From positions 1 to 40,015 of the forward strand of contig CALJVC010000070.1 of NCBI GenBank assembly GCA_937974845.1: DNA of 40,015 bases, given 5' to 3'. Positions 30,675 through 39,036 of this stretch are shown here, in pieces. The notes under the pieces are model-generated. The model saw only the letters and a program-made list of their open reading frames with translations, searched no databases and had not been told where the DNA came from. Made by a program: the position numbers and the translations under genes. Within the stretch, counting starts at the first letter, position 1. Every line of letters starts with the position of its first letter. The stretch is from an uncultured Pseudogracilibacillus sp. (GTDB lineage: Bacteria > Bacillota > Bacilli > Bacillales > Amphibacillaceae).

Positions 30675-31796
30675 TTGGACGAAACGACTTTACTACACTT
30701 GTGGGAGGATTTGCACGCTATCCCTGAAGTAAGTTGGCAAGAAGAACAGACGACGAGCTATTTAATCGCTTATTTTGAACGGGCGGGATTTAAACCTAAA
30801 GCCTTTACAAATTTTCCCGGCTTTTATGTCGACATTGGTAAAGGAAAGCCGATGGTAGGTTTGCGGGCGGATATCGATGCTGTGTATCAAGAAGTCAATG
30901 GTAAATTTCAAGCAAATCATTCCTGTGGTCATGATGCCCATATGGCTATAGTAACAGGGACGATGTTCATGTTAAAAGAAAAGGAAAGTCAATTGCAGGG
31001 GACAGTGCGTGCAATTTTCCAACCAGCCGAAGAACTAGGAAATGGGGCAGTGCAAGTGGTCGATACGGGAATCATTGATGATTTAGATTATCTTTTTGGT
31101 GTTCATGTTCGTCCAAAAAGTGAAATTCAATTCCCAGCCTGTGCATCTGGAATACAGCACGGAGCTTGTGCTTTCGTAAAAGGAAAGATAATTGGCGATG
31201 ATCATCATGGCGCTAGACCTCATGAGGGAATAAATGCGATTGAAGTAGGTAGTGCAATCTTAGAACATATTAAGCATATTCATATTTCTCCCTTTGTGCC
31301 TGCATCTATAAAAATGACGAAGTTCCATGCAGGAAGCGATTCCTTGAATGTCATTCCAGGTGAGGCTTCCTTCGGACTAGATTTAAGGGCACAAACGAAT
31401 CAAGTTATAGAAGAAATTAAAGGAAAAGTAGCAAAGGTTTTAGATAGATTGGAAGAAATGTATCAGATTCAAATCGTGTATGAGTTTTTGGATGAGGTGC
31501 CTGCCGCTGTAATTAATCAAGAAGCGGAAGCGATTTTATATGAAGCTATTGTTCAACAGTTAGGAGAAGAGTATGCTCAAAAGCGTATTATTACTTCGGG
31601 ATCTGATGATTTTCATTTTTATACCTTACTACGCCCCCATGTAAAAGCTACCATGTTAGCCTTAGGAGCCGATGTACAACCGGGATTACATGCTCCAAAT
31701 ATGAGCTTTAATAAACAGGCACTAATGAATGGAGTAAATATTTTACAAACTACTTGTGAACGGATATTAGAGGGAGGATACGACGATGCAAAGTAG
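30675..31796 (+). CDS. M20 family amidohydrolase (AmhX-like)
   Basis: The product has 373 residues. The start is TTG 30675, six bases after CGGAGGTG; a GTG at 30666 lies inside that ribosome site. Metal-binding and catalytic segments of M20D hydrolases are present: GLRADIDAVYQEVNG, NHSCGHDAHMA, FQPAEELGNGA, FGVHVRP and TSGSDDFHFYT. The NHSCGHDAHM form resembles AmhX of B. subtilis. It would hydrolyse an N-acyl or peptide bond of an amino acid in the cytoplasm; in the Geobacillus racemase pathway the M20 enzyme removes succinate from the L-isomer. It is second gene of the operon and overlaps the transporter by 11 bases, so the two are coupled. Confidence 0.88.
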   Translation: MDETTLLHLWEDLHAIPEVSWQEEQTTSYLIAYFERAGFKPKAFTNFPGFYVDIGKGKPMVGLRADIDAVYQEVNGKFQANHSCGHDAHMAIVTGTMFMLKEKESQLQGTVRAIFQPAEELGNGAVQVVDTGIIDDLDYLFGVHVRPKSEIQFPACASGIQHGACAFVKGKIIGDDHHGARPHEGINAIEVGSAILEHIKHIHISPFVPASIKMTKFHAGSDSLNVIPGEASFGLDLRAQTNQVIEEIKGKVAKVLDRLEEMYQIQIVYEFLDEVPAAVINQEAEAILYEAIVQQLGEEYAQKRIITSGSDDFHFYTLLRPHVKATMLALGADVQPGLHAPNMSFNKQALMNGVNILQTTCERILEGGYDDAK

Positions 31797-33207
31797 AAAG
31801 AGAGAAATGAATATATGGTGGGCTCTATTACCGATTGTCGTGATGATCGTCACCATGACAATTACTATTGTTGTACTAAAACAAGAGCCTCATATCCCGC
31901 TAATTATAGGCACAGCCGTCGCTGCCTTGGTCGCTTGGAAATTTGGTTATCAATGGAAAGAAATCGAAGAAATGATGTTTAAAGGGATTCGGCTAGCTTT
32001 ACCAGCCGTAATTATTATCATGCTAGTTGGATTAACTATTGGCGCTTGGATAGGTGGCGGAGTCATTGCGACGATGATTTATTATGGATTAAAGTTAATT
32101 AATCCAACCTTTTTCTTGGTTACTATTACAATTATTTGCGCTATTGTTGCTCTAGTTACGGGTACTTCTTGGGGAACGATGGGTACGGTCGGTGTAGCTG
32201 GAATGGGAATCGGAATGAGTATGGGAATTCCTGCTCCTATGATTGCAGGAGCGGTTATTTCTGGAGCGTATTTCGGCGATAAGATGTCCCCCTTATCGGA
32301 TACGACCAATTTAGCTTCAGGATTAACAGGGACAGATCTTTATGACCATATCAAAAATATGTTTTATACAACGATACCAGGTATCATCATTGCATTGATC
32401 GTTTATTTTATACTAGGTAGGCGATTTGCTGTAGATGAAACGAACTTGAACGATATCGAACAGATTTTATTTACGTTACAGGAAAACTTCATCATATCTC
32501 CTTGGCTATTACTCGTCCCTCTTATTGTCATTGGTCTAGTCATTAAAAAAGTTCCTGCTGTACCAGCCTTAATTGTAGGGATTGTCCTCGGATTTACTTG
32601 TCAAGTATTCGTACAGGGAGATTCTGCTTCCTTTGCAGTGCAAACTTTACAATCTGGCTTTGAAATAAGTTCTGGTAATGCAATGGTCGATGAGTTATTT
32701 AATAGCGGTGGCTTAGAATCAATGATGTATACGGTTTCTATGACAATCGTTGCCATGACCTTTGGCGGTGTGCTAGAATTTTCAGGAATGTTGCAAGCTA
32801 TTATGAATCCAATTTTAAAAGTTCTTAAATCTGCCGGTTCATTGATTGCAACGACAGTTGGTGCCGCTTTTTTTACAAATGCTACTTGCTCGGAACAATA
32901 TATTTCAATCGTCGTACCGTCAAGGATGTTCGCCAGTTCATACCGTGAAAAAGGTTTGCATTCCAAAAATTTATCACGGGCATTAGAAGACGGTGGAACC
33001 TTGACTTCTGTTTTTATACCTTGGAATACTTGTGGAGTATTTATATTTGGTACGTTAGGCGTTCATGCTTTTGAGTACGCACCCTATGCTGTATTAAACT
33101 ACGTCGTTCCAATCATCTCGATCATATTTGCCTTTACAGGAATTACAATTTGGAAATTAACGAAAGAAGAGATGGAAACATTGAATCAACTAGAAAAAGC
33201 TCTATAA
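31786..33207 (+). CDS. NhaC family Na+-coupled antiporter/carrier
   Basis: The 473-residue membrane protein has about 11-12 segments. NhaC landmarks include VTGTSWGTMGTVGVAGMGIG and ISGAYFGDKMSPLSDTTNLA, the Na+-site region, plus FFTNATCSEQYISIV and the matching DGGTLTSVFIPWNTCGVF. The family includes Na+/H+ antiporters, the malate/lactate exchanger MleN and the methionine carrier MetT, so the annotation 'Na+/H+ antiporter' is not secure. Its 11-base overlap with the amidohydrolase makes uptake of the operon's amino-acid substrate, or export of a product such as succinate, more likely than pH homeostasis. That is inference. Confidence 0.88.
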   Translation: MQSRKREMNIWWALLPIVVMIVTMTITIVVLKQEPHIPLIIGTAVAALVAWKFGYQWKEIEEMMFKGIRLALPAVIIIMLVGLTIGAWIGGGVIATMIYYGLKLINPTFFLVTITIICAIVALVTGTSWGTMGTVGVAGMGIGMSMGIPAPMIAGAVISGAYFGDKMSPLSDTTNLASGLTGTDLYDHIKNMFYTTIPGIIIALIVYFILGRRFAVDETNLNDIEQILFTLQENFIISPWLLLVPLIVIGLVIKKVPAVPALIVGIVLGFTCQVFVQGDSASFAVQTLQSGFEISSGNAMVDELFNSGGLESMMYTVSMTIVAMTFGGVLEFSGMLQAIMNPILKVLKSAGSLIATTVGAAFFTNATCSEQYISIVVPSRMFASSYREKGLHSKNLSRALEDGGTLTSVFIPWNTCGVFIFGTLGVHAFEYAPYAVLNYVVPIISIIFAFTGITIWKLTKEEMETLNQLEKAL

Positions 33208-33223
33208 ATTTGAGGTGACCTAA

Positions 33224-33928
33224 TTGAATGTTCTTTATCAAGGGAAGTTAAACAATAACGAAGCGTTTTTCGTCCAAGAACTATCTATAAATAATTTAAA
33301 GGAAATTTTATCTTTACAAGAGTTAGTTTATGATGCCTTAGAAAATAAAGAAATTTTACAGCAATTAACAAAGGAGGAGTTTCTCTATATTCTGAAAGGT
33401 AACGGAATAATCTTAGGTGCTTTTGTTAACCAGACCTTAATTGGAGTCAGGTCATTATTGATTCCATCTATTGATGAGAATCATTTAGGTCTACATGTAG
33501 GAATAAGAGAAGATGAATTAGATAAGGTTATCTATCAAGAAATCTCCTTCATTCACCCATCTTATCGAGGGAACAAATTACAACAGCTATTAGCAAAGCT
33601 AATAATGAATACTTTAAAACAAAGAGATAGTTCTTACCGGTATGTTTGTAGTACCGTTGCTCCTTCTAATATTCCAAGTTTAAAGGATAAATTTAATCAA
33701 AGGATGGAAGTATGGGCATTAAAAGAAATCTATGGGGGAAAACTTCGTTATATTTTCCTAAAAGATTTAGTTCAGACTAGTACATCAGTATGGGAAGAGA
33801 CAAAGGATCTAGCTTTAGATAACTTTTCTTTACAAGAACAATTATTGAAGGATGGCTGGGTCGGGTACAAGCTAGTAAAGCGTGGGAAAGATTTTTATAT
33901 TCGATTTGGTAAAAGAGTTCAAGAATAA
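33224..33928 (+). CDS. GNAT family N-acyltransferase
   Basis: The product has 234 residues from TTG 33224, behind GAGGTGA. The acyl-CoA binding motif A is visible as EISFIHPSYRGNKLQQLLAK (about 106-125), preceded by a substrate-facing strand and a GIILGAFVNQTLIGVRSLL core. The C-terminal part is unassigned. It is last gene of the operon, 16 bases after the carrier, and followed by a terminator. In Geobacillus kaustophilus a GNAT enzyme N-succinylates D-amino acids for an N-succinylamino acid racemase and an M20 desuccinylase. The same three classes occur here, which suggests this job. Acyl donor and acceptor are not proven by sequence. Confidence 0.78.
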   Translation: MNVLYQGKLNNNEAFFVQELSINNLKEILSLQELVYDALENKEILQQLTKEEFLYILKGNGIILGAFVNQTLIGVRSLLIPSIDENHLGLHVGIREDELDKVIYQEISFIHPSYRGNKLQQLLAKLIMNTLKQRDSSYRYVCSTVAPSNIPSLKDKFNQRMEVWALKEIYGGKLRYIFLKDLVQTSTSVWEETKDLALDNFSLQEQLLKDGWVGYKLVKRGKDFYIRFGKRVQE

Positions 33929-33953
33929 AGGGTCTGTAGATTTTATCAAAGCT

Positions 33954-33997
33954 TTAGGGGGATGCTAACTATGTTTAGCTTCCTCCTAATTTTATCT
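33954..33997 (+). terminator. Terminator after the racemase operon
   Basis: TTAGGGGGATGCTAA pairs with TTAGCTTCCTCCTAA (one mismatch, one G-U) across a 5-base loop, followed by TTTTATCTC. Confidence 0.75.
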
Positions 33998-34376
33998 CGA
34001 TAGACTTTCCTTTCATTCATTTGAAAATTTTAATATGATATGAAGGTGAGCGCTTGTCGATTATATATTAAAGTTCTCTACAGTTTTCGATTGGTTTGTA
34101 TAGAAGCCAGTCGAATTCTTTATTATTAGATAGAGTAATAGGGTCGAAATTCTAGTTTTGGTAATAAGTTTAAAGAAAGTTCACTAACTGTTTACCTGCG
34201 GGAACAATTCATAGTATGATTTAGTTTTCGCTCTCTTTTTAACAAGGGAATAAAAAGCCTATTAATTCGTAATCAATGCAATAGTGCAAATGGGAAAGCA
34301 AGAAACTTTATTTACGGTTAAAACGCCGATATATGTACTTTTCATCGGATAGGATTTAACAAAGGGGGAGCGATAG
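33998..34376 (+). promoter_or_regulatory. Long non-coding stretch with the EamA promoter
   Basis: This 379-base gap contains no gene that I can support. It holds one hairpin (TTCGATTGG 34086-34094 with CCAGTCGAA 34107-34115) and a promoter-like pair, TTTACC (34191-34196) and TATGAT (34215-34220) with 18-base spacing. That implies an untranslated leader of about 150 bases before the EamA gene. No known riboswitch signature was recognised in it. Confidence 0.45.
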
Positions 34377-35258
34377 ATGAAACGTTATATTGGGGATGGA
34401 ATGCTTTTAGTCACAGCCTTCGTGTGGGGAAGTGGTTTTGTAGTTACGGCTATTGCACTGGAACATTTAACCCCTTTTCAAGTGATGGCAGGGAGATTTT
34501 TATTAGCAACCATGATCCTTTCTATCCTATTTGGCTATAAATTTAAAAAAATGACGAAAACAGTTATTTGGAAAGGTGCGGTTATAGGTACCTTCTTATA
34601 CATCGGCTTTGTTTTACAAACCTATGGACTAGAATATACGACTCCATCGAAAAATGCCTTTTTAACAGCGATTAATGTTGTTATAGTACCACTAATCGGT
34701 TATTTGATATATAAAAAGGCAATCGATCGCCACGAATTAATCGGCGCTTTTTTAACGGTGATAGGGATCGGTTTTCTCTCCTTACAACAAGAGACCTTCA
34801 CAATCAATTTAGGTGATGCATTAACGATTTTATGTGCTTTTGCTTTCGCCTTTGATATATACTATACGAATGTTTTTGTTCAAAAAGAAGATGCCATTGC
34901 ACTTACGATTGTTCAGTTTATTACAGCGAGCTTTTTAAGTGTAATTGGGATGTTTATCTTAGGGGAAATACCGACATCGTTGGAAAAAGAAGCCGTCTAT
35001 TCTGTTGTTTATTTAGCTATTTTTTCTACAACCCTTGCTTATGTTTTTCAAAATATTGGGCACAAGTATACGACAGCTACTAGAGCTGCGATTATCCTAT
35101 CTTTAGAAGCATTCTTTGGTACGTTATTATCGGTCTTGATACTTAAAGAAGTGTTGACGACACGGATGATCATAGGAGCTATATTGATTATGACGGCAAT
35201 ATTGATAGCAGAACTAAAACCGTCCTTTAGAAAAGGTACGGTGAATAAGGTGAGTTGA
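34377..35258 (+). CDS. EamA/DMT superfamily transporter
   Basis: The 293-residue protein has ten hydrophobic segments arranged as two EamA repeats. It begins GDGMLLVTAFVWGSGFVVTA, with the first repeat's ITPFQ-type segment LTPFQVMAGRFLLATMILSI and EYTTPSKNAFLTAINVVIVP, and the second repeat AIFSTTLAYVFQNIGHKYTT with LSLEAFFGTLLSVLILKEVL. The family exports amino acids, metabolites or drugs; the substrate cannot be inferred. ATG 34377 follows GGGGGAGCG. It is a single-gene unit between the racemase operon and rpsD. Confidence 0.88.
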   Translation: MKRYIGDGMLLVTAFVWGSGFVVTAIALEHLTPFQVMAGRFLLATMILSILFGYKFKKMTKTVIWKGAVIGTFLYIGFVLQTYGLEYTTPSKNAFLTAINVVIVPLIGYLIYKKAIDRHELIGAFLTVIGIGFLSLQQETFTINLGDALTILCAFAFAFDIYYTNVFVQKEDAIALTIVQFITASFLSVIGMFILGEIPTSLEKEAVYSVVYLAIFSTTLAYVFQNIGHKYTTATRAAIILSLEAFFGTLLSVLILKEVLTTRMIIGAILIMTAILIAELKPSFRKGTVNKVS

Positions 35259-35293
35259 AACAAACGCTTCTTTACGTTTCAATCGGCAAATAA

Positions 35294-35333
35294 AAAAACG
35301 GCAAGTAGATATGTATCTAGCTTGCCGTTTTTA
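35294..35333. terminator. Bidirectional terminator between the EamA gene and rpsD
   Basis: AAAAACGGCAAG.TAGAT pairs with ATCTAGCTTGCCGTTTTT (one bulged G), with A and T tracts on both sides for the two convergent genes. Confidence 0.9.
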
Positions 35334-35336
35334 TGA

Positions 35337-35939
35337 TTATCTAGAGTAGAACTCAACGATTAAGGATTCGTCGATTTCTGCTGGTAATTCTGAACGTTCA
35401 GGTAGGCGTGTGAATACACCTTCTAACTTGTCCTCATCGAAAGTTAAGTAATCTGGTACGAAAGTGTTTTCTTCGACAGATTCTTTAATGATTTGTAAAT
35501 CTCGGGAACGCTCGCGAACACCGATCGTTTGGTTCGGCTGTACACGGTAAGATGGAATGTCGACTCGCTGTCCATCGACAGTGATGTGGCCATGGTTTAC
35601 GAGTTGACGAGCTTGACGACGTGTACGGGCTAGGCCGAGGCGGTATACGAGGTTGTCTAAACGAGATTCTAAAAGAATCATGAAGTTTTCCCCGTGAACT
35701 CCGCTCATTCTACCAGCTTCATCGAATAAGTTACGGAATTGACGTTCGTTTAAACCGTACATGTAACGTAACTTTTGTTTTTCTTGTTGCTGTAACCCAT
35801 ACTCTGAAATTTTACGACGTTGACTTGCTCCGTGTTGTCCTGGTGGGTATGGGCGTTTCGCTAACTCTTTACCAGTTCCCGTTAAAGAAATACCAAGACG
35901 ACGAGATTTCTTCCATAAAGACCCTCTGAATCGTGCCAT
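35337..35939 (-). CDS. rpsD: 30S ribosomal protein S4
   Basis: The 200-residue primary 16S rRNA-binding protein has an N-terminal ARFRGSLWKKSRRLGISLTG, then RPYPPGQHGASQRRKISEYG, and the S4 RNA-binding domain RLDNLVYRLGLARTRRQARQ with LVNHGHITVDGQRVDIPSY. It lacks the zinc-type CXXC N-terminus, so it is the C- (zinc-free) form. AAGGAGGTAAAGG precedes ATG. As in B. subtilis the gene is monocistronic with its own promoter and a long leader expected to bind S4 for autoregulation. dgcP follows on the other strand, which keeps the rpsD-dgcP neighbourhood. Confidence 0.98.
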   Translation of the reverse strand: MARFRGSLWKKSRRLGISLTGTGKELAKRPYPPGQHGASQRRKISEYGLQQQEKQKLRYMYGLNERQFRNLFDEAGRMSGVHGENFMILLESRLDNLVYRLGLARTRRQARQLVNHGHITVDGQRVDIPSYRVQPNQTIGVRERSRDLQIIKESVEENTFVPDYLTFDEDKLEGVFTRLPERSELPAEIDESLIVEFYSR

Positions 35940-36123
35940 AAGGACCTTTACCTCCTTTATTTTTAATCTTGCATAAAATAAAGTCCGTGTGTACTAAATG
36001 TCGATCATTTTGTTTTCATGTACCTTCGCTCCAGCAGCCAAGAGTTACACAGTACACCTCTATATAGAGGAACAAAATGGTGTCAAACATAAGCACACTA
36101 AGGCTACTTTTTATTTTACACAA
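35940..36123 (-). promoter_or_regulatory. rpsD 5' leader, probable S4 autoregulatory RNA
   Basis: About 180 untranslated bases separate the start site from rpsD. The leader contains palindromic CCTCTATATAGAGG and long-range complementary segments (TGTAC with GTACA). In B. subtilis S4 represses rpsD by binding such a leader. The assignment rests on position and length, not on a folded match. Confidence 0.5.
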
Positions 36124-36128
36124 AATTC

Positions 36129-36157
36129 ATTATATAACTATGTGATTTTAAAGTCAA
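36129..36157 (-). promoter_or_regulatory. sigma-A promoter of rpsD
   Basis: On the minus strand TTGACT (36152-36157) and a perfect TATAAT (36129-36134) are 17 bases apart. Confidence 0.85.
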
Positions 36158-36319
36158 TGCAAATAGATGAGAATATAGCAAAATAACTTAAATTAACGCT
36201 TGCACTTAAACATAAGCTAGATAGTAGACGTGAGCCTTTTTAGGGAGTGGGTGTAGCAATAAATAAAAATAAAATCCTTCTCCCTAGAGCAAAATAAAAA
36301 GAAAAGGTAGGTCACTTTG

Positions 36320-36553
36320 ATGAGCAATATCTGTGGAAAAAAAGTTTTATTCACGATTATCGGACTAACCGGGAGTATCGTTTTTTTGTATCCTTTCTTT
36401 ATAAAGTTTTATGAAATATGGATATTAAGTAAAGAAATCCCTTTATATAGCATCCTTTTACCTATTGTTAAGCCTCTCTCTCTTTATCTTTTATATGGAA
36501 TATTTGTCGTTGGATGGTTTTTATTTCTTTACAAAAGTGTTATTTGGAAATAA
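36320..36553 (+). CDS. Small two-helix membrane protein of unknown function
   Basis: The product has 77 residues from ATG 36320, behind AAGGTAGGT; a TTG one codon upstream is less likely. Two hydrophobic stretches are seen: about residues 8-32 (LFTIIGLTGSIVFLYPFF) and 44-73 (LPIVKPLSLYLLYGIFVVGW). Basic residues at the N-terminus suggest both ends are inside. No family is recognised. It stands alone between the rpsD promoter and the dgcP upstream region; its coding status rests on the ribosome site and the regular membrane pattern. Confidence 0.5.
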   Translation: MSNICGKKVLFTIIGLTGSIVFLYPFFIKFYEIWILSKEIPLYSILLPIVKPLSLYLLYGIFVVGWFLFLYKSVIWK

Positions 36554-37024
36554 ATTATATAGTAATGGAAGTACTATTCATCATAATTGGAACTAAGGCC
36601 AATTTTAAACATTATATTAACCCTTTATTTTAAAAACGGTGTTCTTTCTATAAGGGATCTAGGTATAAAAGATTCTCATAAGCCTTCTTGTAAGTGAACT
36701 AAGCCTTCTTGTAAGTGAACTTTCTCTCTTACCGGTCAATGTATTAAAGGTTTTCCTTTATTAGTGCCAAAAGTCTATAAATATTACTAAAAGTGGATGA
36801 CGTTAGAGAAAGGAAAAGGAAATACTTTACTATAGTAAATAAGTACTTGTGCGTAATAAAAACAGTGCTTTTACATGAGAATTGTGGTTAAAATTGGCTA
36901 AAACTAGTTATATAAGCTTAGAATAGGTGAAAAAACTATCAAGGATGAACAAACTACTAGTAAAAAAGGTCTAGTTGTGCTAAGCTAATTATAGGTGATT
37001 AATCGGAGGTAGGTGAGCAAGTCT
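36554..37024 (+). promoter_or_regulatory. Gene-free stretch upstream of dgcP
   Basis: No gene is seen in these 470 bases. They hold a perfect 21-bp tandem duplication (36680-36721) and AT-rich DNA. A ribosome site GGAGGTAGGTGA lies just before dgcP. No promoter with good spacing was found. Confidence 0.5.
36680..36721. repeat. Perfect 21-bp tandem duplication
   Basis: Two exact copies (36680-36700 and 36701-36721) each start AAGCCTTCTTG and end TAAGTGAACT. There is no third copy. It may be a recent slippage event or a paired binding site upstream of dgcP. Confidence 0.95.
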
Positions 37025-38896
37025 ATGGACGATGAATTAGTATTGTTACAACTAAAAGCAACACTTTTTGATTTGCACGATATTTTTACTACCCGTCATA
37101 TAAAGGTGAACGATGCAGTCAAAGAAATCAATGCAAAAATTACCAAAGCACTACATGCCGTAGAAGTCTCTTTTCTAATTGAACAACAACAATTAGCGAG
37201 GCTTGCACCTGAAGGACATGCTTCCTTAACTGACTCCAACATTTCTACAAAGCTACATGAAATTAATATCGTAAAGGAAAAGTTTTTAAAGAGTAAACAA
37301 ACTGTATATCTCGGTAAAGATAAACCGCTTTTTAAATATAAAGCTTATCCATATCAGATTCTAATGAAATTAGAATCTTCTACAAATTTTAATGCTTTTT
37401 TCATTTTGTATTATGAAGACGAGCCGGAGATTCGTGAAGACGTCCTCCAAAACATACAAAGGGTTATGAACAAATTTTTCGAGCAGTTTTGTAATCATTT
37501 GCATGAACGTTTTCTTCAAGGTAGAAACCAACTGTTATTCCAACTTTCTGCCAACTTACATTCCGTCTATCGGACTACAGATGTGCTAAAGCGGGTTTAC
37601 CGTTCAGTAAAAATATTATATCCAACTTTCTCCTACCGATTTTTAATGTCTCATGAATATGAGGATAGTTCAGTGCCGATTAGTACAATAGGTTATTCTA
37701 GCCATAGTCAAGGACTTGATACTAAGGCTTTTATGAATAATAAAGTTCAACTCGATGTAAATGATCAAAAAAATAAAACCGTTATTTATGCTCCGTTAAG
37801 CGGCCGACAAGGCGTTTACGGTGTCTTAGAAGTCGTCATTCCTAGAGCGGTCTATCCAAACGAATCAGATTATCATTTTATTAATCAATCTTCTAAAATG
37901 ATTGGTCGGGCAATTGAACGAACAACCCTATATCAAAGTTCCAATCAACTTGTGACAAATTTACAGTCTATCAATGTAGCTACACGAGAATTAAATCGTA
38001 ATTTGGAAATGGGTCAAATATCAGAAAGTGTTAAAAAGCATATTTATAGTTCTTGTTGTGCAGAAGAAATAGGTATTATTTTATTAAAAAAGGACGAGGA
38101 TGGAAACGAAGTATATCAAATTACAGAGGAAAGTACAGCTTATTTTAAATTATCTCGGGCTAAGGATTTTGTGAAGTTTTTAACTAACCGACTATTAGAA
38201 AATCCTGAACCGATTTTATCAGGAAATTTTAAAATCGATTCTTTACCAATACCTTTTAATTCCGTCATGGTTATTCCTATGTGGAATTCAGAAGAAATGT
38301 TTGGCTATATTGTTGCTACCCATGAAAAACCATATTACTTTTCTTTTGATAAGTATAAATTCGTTCAATCCTTTGTTCAACATGCAGCCCTAGCGTATAC
38401 AAATTCTATGTTAAAGGAACAATTAAGAAAAACGGCAATTACCGACTATTTAACAAAATTATATATGCGAAATTATTTAGATCAAAAAATCGAAGAACAT
38501 ATGACTAGCGACCAGGGTGGCGCCTTTATGTTGCTAGATGTTGATGACTTTAAGTTTATTAATGATACTTACGGCCATTATGTCGGAGATCGCGTACTCA
38601 TTCAAATTGCTAACGTCTTAAAAGAAACGTTAAAAGACGATGAGATTGCAGCCCGATGGGGTGGCGAAGAATTTGCTGTTTATTTACCATATTCAAATCT
38701 TGATTATGCGCAAGAAATTGCTAAAAATATCGTTGCATCGATTGCTGAAAAGACAAAACCGAAAGTGACTGTATCCATCGGAATTTCTACTTGGACTGAC
38801 AAAGGTCATGCTATTGAAGATTTATTTATACGGGCAGATGAAGCGCTTTATAAGGCGAAATCCATGGGGAAAAACCGTATTATAGTGAATGGATAA
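37025..38896 (+). CDS. dgcP: GAF-GGDEF diguanylate cyclase, DgcP (YtrP) type
   Basis: The product has 623 residues from ATG 37025, eight bases after AGGTGA; a GTG at 37013 is possible but very close to the upstream GGAGG. Residues 1-450 form a sensor region without membrane segments, probably two or three GAF-like domains (one around 175-300, another around 320-450). A linker helix LKEQLRKTAITDYLTKLYMR leads to a GGDEF domain with active-site GGEEF at 546-550, so c-di-GMP synthesis is likely. The position of the inhibitory I-site (RxxD) reads KDDE (537-540) and is not canonical. B. subtilis DgcP (YtrP) has this GAF-GGDEF plan and lies next to rpsD, as here. Confidence 0.88.
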   Translation: MDDELVLLQLKATLFDLHDIFTTRHIKVNDAVKEINAKITKALHAVEVSFLIEQQQLARLAPEGHASLTDSNISTKLHEINIVKEKFLKSKQTVYLGKDKPLFKYKAYPYQILMKLESSTNFNAFFILYYEDEPEIREDVLQNIQRVMNKFFEQFCNHLHERFLQGRNQLLFQLSANLHSVYRTTDVLKRVYRSVKILYPTFSYRFLMSHEYEDSSVPISTIGYSSHSQGLDTKAFMNNKVQLDVNDQKNKTVIYAPLSGRQGVYGVLEVVIPRAVYPNESDYHFINQSSKMIGRAIERTTLYQSSNQLVTNLQSINVATRELNRNLEMGQISESVKKHIYSSCCAEEIGIILLKKDEDGNEVYQITEESTAYFKLSRAKDFVKFLTNRLLENPEPILSGNFKIDSLPIPFNSVMVIPMWNSEEMFGYIVATHEKPYYFSFDKYKFVQSFVQHAALAYTNSMLKEQLRKTAITDYLTKLYMRNYLDQKIEEHMTSDQGGAFMLLDVDDFKFINDTYGHYVGDRVLIQIANVLKETLKDDEIAARWGGEEFAVYLPYSNLDYAQEIAKNIVASIAEKTKPKVTVSIGISTWTDKGHAIEDLFIRADEALYKAKSMGKNRIIVNG

Positions 38897-38947
38897 GGAG
38901 CTGCACTAGACTTAAGGACTACAACTTAATTTGTATTTGTTTAATTT

Positions 38948-38976
38948 TTGTTCAGCTATGATTGCTAAAATATCGT
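38948..38976 (+). promoter_or_regulatory. Possible promoter of the response-regulator gene
   Basis: TTGTTC (38948-38953) and TATCGT (38971-38976) are 17 bases apart, about 60 bases before the start codon. Confidence 0.45.
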
Positions 38977-39036
38977 ATAGAAAATACTATCTTGGTCCAC
39001 TTCGTAAAAGAGCGTTAAGTTTTAGGGGGAATGGTT

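Noticed and set aside
32601..32966. 121-residue antisense frame within the NhaC-type gene
   Set aside because: It lies entirely inside a well-supported membrane protein gene and looks like a mirrored hydrophobic frame.
35998..36186. 62-residue plus-strand frame opposite the rpsD leader
   Set aside because: It overlaps the rpsD promoter and leader in antisense, with no ribosome site and no protein features.
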